Shown here: positions 13,822 to 13,952 of the stretch, piece by piece
Layout: the number at the start of each line of letters is the position of its first letter
Numbering within the stretch: position 1 is the first letter of the stretch
Assembly: GCA_938022345.1 (NCBI GenBank)
Contig: CALIEP010000226.1
Span: 1-13,952, forward strand
Reading direction: 5' to 3'
Source of the DNA: an uncultured Actinomyces sp.
GTDB lineage: Bacteria; Actinomycetota; Actinomycetes; Actinomycetales; Actinomycetaceae
DNA length: 13,952 nucleotides
The notes under the pieces: model-generated
Told to the model about the DNA's origin: nothing
Database searches by the model: none
Seen by the model: only the letters and a program-made list of their open reading frames with translations
Made by a program: the position numbers and the translations under genes

Positions 13822-13952
13822 GTGACAACTGGTAAGCCCACGCCGCGGCACCGCAAGGCACGCCGCCCGATGGCCCCTGTTTTCGACTTGGATGACACGC
13901 TCACCGCGTTCAAGACACCGCTTCGCGGCACCGCTGCTGCGTCGGCCGCTGG
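13822..13952 (+). CDS. Start of a probable exported peptidoglycan hydrolase (NlpC/P60 or Rpf-like), cut by the window edge
   Basis: Only 43 codons are visible. The GTG at 13822 follows GAGGAG (8 nt upstream). The product opens MTTGKPTPRHRKARRP and continues through MAPVFDLDDTLTAF to RGTAAASAA at the edge. That is a strongly basic N-terminus leading into what may become a hydrophobic signal segment, as in long actinobacterial secretion signals. No enzymatic domain is included. The assignment as a cell-wall hydrolase is inferred from the c-di-AMP riboswitch directly upstream, since in actinobacteria such riboswitches usually precede NlpC/P60, LysM or Rpf-type genes. Confidence 0.6.
   Translation, partial: MTTGKPTPRHRKARRPMAPVFDLDDTLTAFKTPLRGTAAASAA

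Noticed and set aside
1..13952. Search for CRISPR arrays, insertion sequences, phage genes, toxin-antitoxin pairs, tRNA or rRNA genes
   Set aside because: No repeat-spacer pattern, transposase, integrase, toxin-antitoxin pair or cloverleaf-like sequence was seen on reading both strands.

Overview
The window reads as chromosomal DNA of a high-to-moderate GC actinobacterium, most likely in or near the Actinomycetaceae (Actinomyces/Schaalia type). This rests on the gene content: panD beside lysS, a cold-shock protein overlapped by an actinobacteria-type DUF3027 gene, a DtxR/IdeR-type repressor with every metal-site residue of DtxR, PspA paired with a TPM-domain membrane protein, and a c-di-AMP (ydaO-type) riboswitch in front of a probable secreted cell-wall hydrolase. 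No phage, insertion-sequence, CRISPR, rRNA or tRNA signature was seen. This is ordinary core-genome DNA, and its interest lies mainly in the control regions.

Layout. 30-464 panD (+) and 526-2124 lysS (+) end at a strong hairpin (2131-2173) shared with a convergent SorC-family sugar-responsive regulator (2245-3210, -). That regulator is divergent from glpK (3513-5027, +) across about 300 bp carrying a palindrome and repeated GTGAA half-sites, so it is the natural candidate regulator of glycerol use. A NYN-domain putative ribonuclease (5087-5659, +) follows. Its -10 box and start codon are bracketed by a perfect 12-bp inverted repeat. It converges on pspA across a 17-bp-stem bidirectional terminator (5665-5701).

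On the minus strand a secreted/membrane TPM-domain protein (6505-8529) and pspA (5713-6429) form an envelope-stress pair. Divergent from them, cspB-like (8624-8998) and DUF3027 (8991-9752) overlap by 8 nt. An AzgA-type purine permease (9869-11314) follows behind a leader that can fold into two mutually exclusive hairpins, one ending in a T-run, which is an attenuator-like layout. Next come an MFS exporter (about 11389-12657) and a DtxR/IdeR-type repressor (12828-13517). A c-di-AMP riboswitch (13651-13805) precedes the first 43 codons of a probable exported peptidoglycan hydrolase (13822 to the window end).

A recurring theme is probable leaderless transcription. lysS, the NYN gene and the TPM gene each have a TANNNT box ending 6-7 nt before the start codon and no convincing Shine-Dalgarno, whereas panD, glpK, pspA, cspB, dtxR and the last gene have clear ones. 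No wholly new multi-gene system is evident. The best leads are the NYN promoter inverted repeat, the azgA leader switch, the CSD-DUF3027 coupling, and the TPM-PspA pair.
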